In this document: positions 61,337 to 64,000 of the stretch, piece by piece
Numbering within the stretch: the stretch's first letter is position 1
Layout: each line of letters starts with the position of its first letter
Origin: Actinomadura luteofluorescens
GTDB lineage: Bacteria > Actinomycetota > Actinomycetes > Streptosporangiales > Streptosporangiaceae
Assembly: GCF_013409365.1 (NCBI RefSeq)
Contig: NZ_JACCBA010000001.1
Coordinates: forward strand, 4,464,001-4,528,000
Length of the DNA stretch: 64,000 bases
Reading direction: 5' to 3'
Translations under genes and position numbers: made by a program
Notes under the pieces: model-generated
Database searches by the model: none
Seen by the model: only the letters and a program-made list of their open reading frames with translations
What the model was told of the DNA's origin: nothing

Positions 61337-62344
61337 ATGGAACTCACCACCGCCTGGTTCATCATCATCGCCTTCCTGTGGACGAGCTACTTCTTCCTGG
61401 AGGGCTTCGACTTCGGCGTCGGGATGCTGCTGCCCGTGCTCGGCCGCGACGACGTCGAGCGCCGCGTCGTCATCAACACCATCGGCCCCGTCTGGGACGG
61501 CAACGAGGTGTGGTTCATCGTCGCGGGCGCCGCCACCTTCGCCGCCTTCCCCGAGTGGTACGCCACCCTTTTCAGCGGCTTCTACCTGCCGCTCCTCGCG
61601 ATCCTCCTCGCGCTGATCATCCGCGGCGTCGCGTTCGAGTACCGCGGCAAGCGCGACGACGCCCGCTGGCGGTCCCGCTGGGACAAGTGCATCTTCTGGG
61701 GCAGCCTCGTGCCCGCCTTCGTGTGGGGCGTCGCGTTCGCGAACATGGTGCGCGGCGTGCCGCTGGACGCCGACCACGAGTTCGTCGGCTCCCTCGGCGA
61801 CCTCCTCAGCCCGTACGCGCTGCTCGGCGGCCTCACCACAGTGACCCTGTTCCTCCTGCACGGGGCGGTGTTCCTCGCGCTCAAGACGTCCGGGAGCATC
61901 CGGGCGCGGGCCCGCCGGATCGCCGGCCTCGCCGCGGTCGCCGCCGTCCTCGCCGGGGGCGCCTTCCTGCTGATCACCCAGCTCCAGTACGGCGAGCCCG
62001 TCACCTGGCTCACCGCCGCGGGCGCCGCCGCAGGCCTGCTCGCCGCCGCGGCGGCGAACCGGCGCGGCCGCGAGGGCTGGGCGTTCGTCGGGACCGGCGC
62101 CGCCATCGTGCTCGCCGTCGCGACCCTGTTCCTGTCGCTGTTCCCGGACGTCCTGCCGTCCACCCTCGGCACCGGCGGCCTGACCACCGCGAACGCCGCC
62201 TCGTCCGGCTACACCCTGAAGATCATGACCTGGGTGGCGGCCGTGTTCACCCCGATCGTGATGATCTACCAGGGCTGGACGTACTGGGTCTTCCGCAAGC
62301 GGATCGGCACCTCCCACATCCCCATGAAGAAGCCGGTCGCATGA
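61337..62344 (+). CDS. cydB: Cytochrome bd ubiquinol oxidase subunit II
   Basis: Membrane subunit of 335 residues with eight to nine segments; opens with the conserved SYFFLEGFDFGVGMLLP and has INTIGPVWDGNEVWFIVAGA. It forms the bd oxidase with CydA. Stop overlaps cydD start by four bases (ATGA). Confidence 0.95.
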   Translation: MELTTAWFIIIAFLWTSYFFLEGFDFGVGMLLPVLGRDDVERRVVINTIGPVWDGNEVWFIVAGAATFAAFPEWYATLFSGFYLPLLAILLALIIRGVAFEYRGKRDDARWRSRWDKCIFWGSLVPAFVWGVAFANMVRGVPLDADHEFVGSLGDLLSPYALLGGLTTVTLFLLHGAVFLALKTSGSIRARARRIAGLAAVAAVLAGGAFLLITQLQYGEPVTWLTAAGAAAGLLAAAAANRRGREGWAFVGTGAAIVLAVATLFLSLFPDVLPSTLGTGGLTTANAASSGYTLKIMTWVAAVFTPIVMIYQGWTYWVFRKRIGTSHIPMKKPVA

Positions 62345-63996
62345 AGCCCCTCGACCCCCGGCTGCTGCGCCACGCCCGCACGACGCGCCCGTTCCTCGCG
62401 GCGTCCGTGCTGCTCGGCGCCGCCACCGCCGGGCTGATCATCGCGCAGGCGACCCTCCTCGCCGGGATGCTCACCCGCGCCTTCCTGCACGGCGCGTCGC
62501 TCGGCGACCTGCGCACCCCGCTCCTGCTGCTCCTCGCCGTCGTCCTCGGCCGGACGCTCGTCGCGTGGCTCCAGGAGGTCGCCGCGCACCGCTCGTCCGC
62601 CGCGGTGAAGTCGCAGCTGCGCGGCCGCCTGCTCGCCCGCGCCCTCGCCCTCGGGCCGCGCTGGCTGTCCGGCGAGCGCAGCGGCGAGCTCGCCACCCTC
62701 GCCACCCGCGGGATCGACGCGTTCGACGACTACTTCTCCCGCTACCTGCCGCAACTCGTCCTCGCGGTGATCGTCCCGGTGGCGGTCGGCGCGCGGATCC
62801 TGCTCGGCGACTGGCTCTCCGCCGTGACGATCGCGGCGACGCTGCCGCTCATCCCCGTCTTCGCGATCCTGGTCGGGCTCACCACCCGGCGCAGGATGGA
62901 CCGGCAGTGGCGGACGCTCTCCCTGCTCTCCGCCCACTTCCTGGACGTCGTCGCCGGGCTCCCCACGCTGAAGATCTTCGGCCGGGCCCGCGCGCAGGCG
63001 GACCGCATCCGCGAGATCACCGGCCGGCACCGGCGCGCGACCATGTCCACCCTGCGGATCGCGTTCCTGTCCGCCCTCGTCCTCGAAGTGCTGTCCACCC
63101 TGTCCGTCGCCCTGGTCGCCGTGTCGATCGGGCTCCGGCTGGTGGAGGGCGGCCTCGGCCTGGAGACCGCGCTGCTCGTCCTGATCCTCGCGCCGGAGGC
63201 CTACCTCCCCCTACGCCAGGTCGGCGCGCAGTACCACGCGAGCGTCGAGGGCCTCACCGCCGCCGCGCGGATCTTCGAGGTCCTCGAAACGCCGCTGCCG
63301 CCCGCCGGGACGCGGCGGGACGTCCCCGACGCCGGCCGCGCGACGCTCCGCCTGGACGGGGTGACGGTCACCTACCCGGGCCGCGACGTCCCCGCCCTCG
63401 ACGGCTTCTCCCTGACAGTCCACCCGGGCGAGACGGTCGCCCTGGTCGGCCCGAGCGGCGCGGGCAAGTCGACCGTGCTGGCCGTGCTGCTCGGCTTCGT
63501 CCACCCGGACTCGGGCCGCGTCCTGGTCGACTGGGACGACCTCGCCGACCTCTCCCCGGACGCCTGGCGCGAGCGCATCGCCTGGGTCCCCCAGCGCCCG
63601 CACCTGTTCGCCGGCTCCGTCGCCGCGAACATCCGCCTCGGCCGCCCGGACGCGTCCGACGCCGAGGTCCGCGAGGCCGCCCGCGCCGCGAACGCCCTCG
63701 GGTTCGTCGACGCCCTCCCCTCAGGCTTCGACACGCCCCTGGGCGACCGCGGCGCGGGCCTGTCCGCGGGCCAGCGCCAGCGCATCGCCCTGGCCCGCGC
63801 CTTCCTCCGCGACGCCCCGCTCCTCCTCCTGGACGAGCCGACCTCCAACCTGGACACCGAGAGCGAGGCCGCCGTCCTCGACGCCGTCCACCGGCTGGCG
63901 GAGTCCCGCACCGTCATCCTCGTGGCCCACCGCCCGGCCCTGGCCGCGATGGCCGACCGCACCGTCCCCATCACCCCCGCCCTGGTGACGACATGA
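62341..63996 (+). CDS. cydD: ABC transporter CydD (bd oxidase assembly, thiol export)
   Basis: Half-transporter of 551 residues with a six-helix permease domain and an ATPase domain: Walker A GPSGAGKST (about 370-378), signature LSAGQRQRIALARAFL, Walker B LLLLDEPTSNLD and switch His in VAHRP. CydDC exports cysteine/glutathione-type thiols and is needed for haem insertion in bd oxidase. The stop overlaps a new ATG at 63993, presumably cydC. Confidence 0.93.
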   Translation: MKPLDPRLLRHARTTRPFLAASVLLGAATAGLIIAQATLLAGMLTRAFLHGASLGDLRTPLLLLLAVVLGRTLVAWLQEVAAHRSSAAVKSQLRGRLLARALALGPRWLSGERSGELATLATRGIDAFDDYFSRYLPQLVLAVIVPVAVGARILLGDWLSAVTIAATLPLIPVFAILVGLTTRRRMDRQWRTLSLLSAHFLDVVAGLPTLKIFGRARAQADRIREITGRHRRATMSTLRIAFLSALVLEVLSTLSVALVAVSIGLRLVEGGLGLETALLVLILAPEAYLPLRQVGAQYHASVEGLTAAARIFEVLETPLPPAGTRRDVPDAGRATLRLDGVTVTYPGRDVPALDGFSLTVHPGETVALVGPSGAGKSTVLAVLLGFVHPDSGRVLVDWDDLADLSPDAWRERIAWVPQRPHLFAGSVAANIRLGRPDASDAEVREAARAANALGFVDALPSGFDTPLGDRGAGLSAGQRQRIALARAFLRDAPLLLLDEPTSNLDTESEAAVLDAVHRLAESRTVILVAHRPALAAMADRTVPITPALVTT

Positions 63997-64000
63997 CCCC
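63993..64000 (+). CDS. cydC: Start of the next gene, probably cydC (partial)
   Basis: ATG at 63993 overlaps the cydD stop by four bases (ATGA). Only two codons and two bases lie in the window. Assignment rests on operon order alone: cydA-cydB-cydD is normally followed by cydC. Confidence 0.5.

Noticed and set aside
59870-62317. Long minus-strand open frame opposite cydAB
   Set aside because: Antisense shadow; cydA and cydB are unmistakable.

Overview
This is high-GC, GC3-biased DNA from an actinomycete. The order tRNA-Leu, fhaA, fhaB, pstP, rodA/ftsW, pbpA, two Ser/Thr kinases (the second with PASTA domains), trpG-type amidotransferase, class E sortase, DUF881 protein, crgA, rhomboid, cyclophilin, DUF5324-like protein is the conserved growth and division locus of Actinobacteria. 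I infer a Thermomonosporaceae (Actinomadura-like) genome from overall style, without a database search.

Layout. 1-7.4 kb holds accessory genes: DUF1275 membrane protein, orphan Ser/Thr kinase, large LuxR/NB-ARC regulator, RibD-like reductase and a secreted S33 hydrolase. 7.7-12.1 kb is a compact operon that looks like a ribosomal-peptide system: a 54-residue peptide with six cysteines, a hairpin, a MauE-like membrane protein, a thioredoxin-fold MauD/TlpA-like protein, an ABC exporter and an S26 signal peptidase, then an OmpR-type regulator. 12.1-14.0 kb is a lipoprotein arginine deiminase gene carrying one frameshift. 14-28.4 kb holds regulators and oxidoreductases: a NarL-type two-component pair, three short-chain or NmrA-type oxidoreductases, TetR regulators with recognisable palindromic operators, a SigJ-like sigma factor, a ferritin-like/CDGSH fusion and an LtrA protein. 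A 3.1-kb segment here lies between two 58-bp direct repeats, the second beside tRNA-Leu(CAG).

28.8-43.2 kb is the conserved signalling, cell-wall and division locus. 43.3-47.5 kb holds an acyltransferase, a DEAD-box helicase, a rhodanese and a GlxA-type regulator.

47.9-58.7 kb is one tightly coupled operon of nine genes and the most interesting part of the window. It encodes two SznF-type diiron oxygenases, a Rieske protein, a PRMT-like methyltransferase resembling the SznE step, an arginine-type amidinotransferase, two ATP-grasp ligases, an MFS exporter and a third, glutathionylspermidine-synthase-like ligase, and it ends at a strong terminator. The set suggests an arginine- or guanidine-derived small peptide carrying an N-oxidised group, possibly an N-N bond, made without an NRPS. 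58.8-64.0 kb holds a secreted trypsin-like protease and the cytochrome bd operon cydABD(C), preceded by twin BlaI/MecI-like operators.

Most gene junctions in the two biosynthetic operons are 1- or 4-base overlaps, so each set is probably expressed as a translationally coupled unit.
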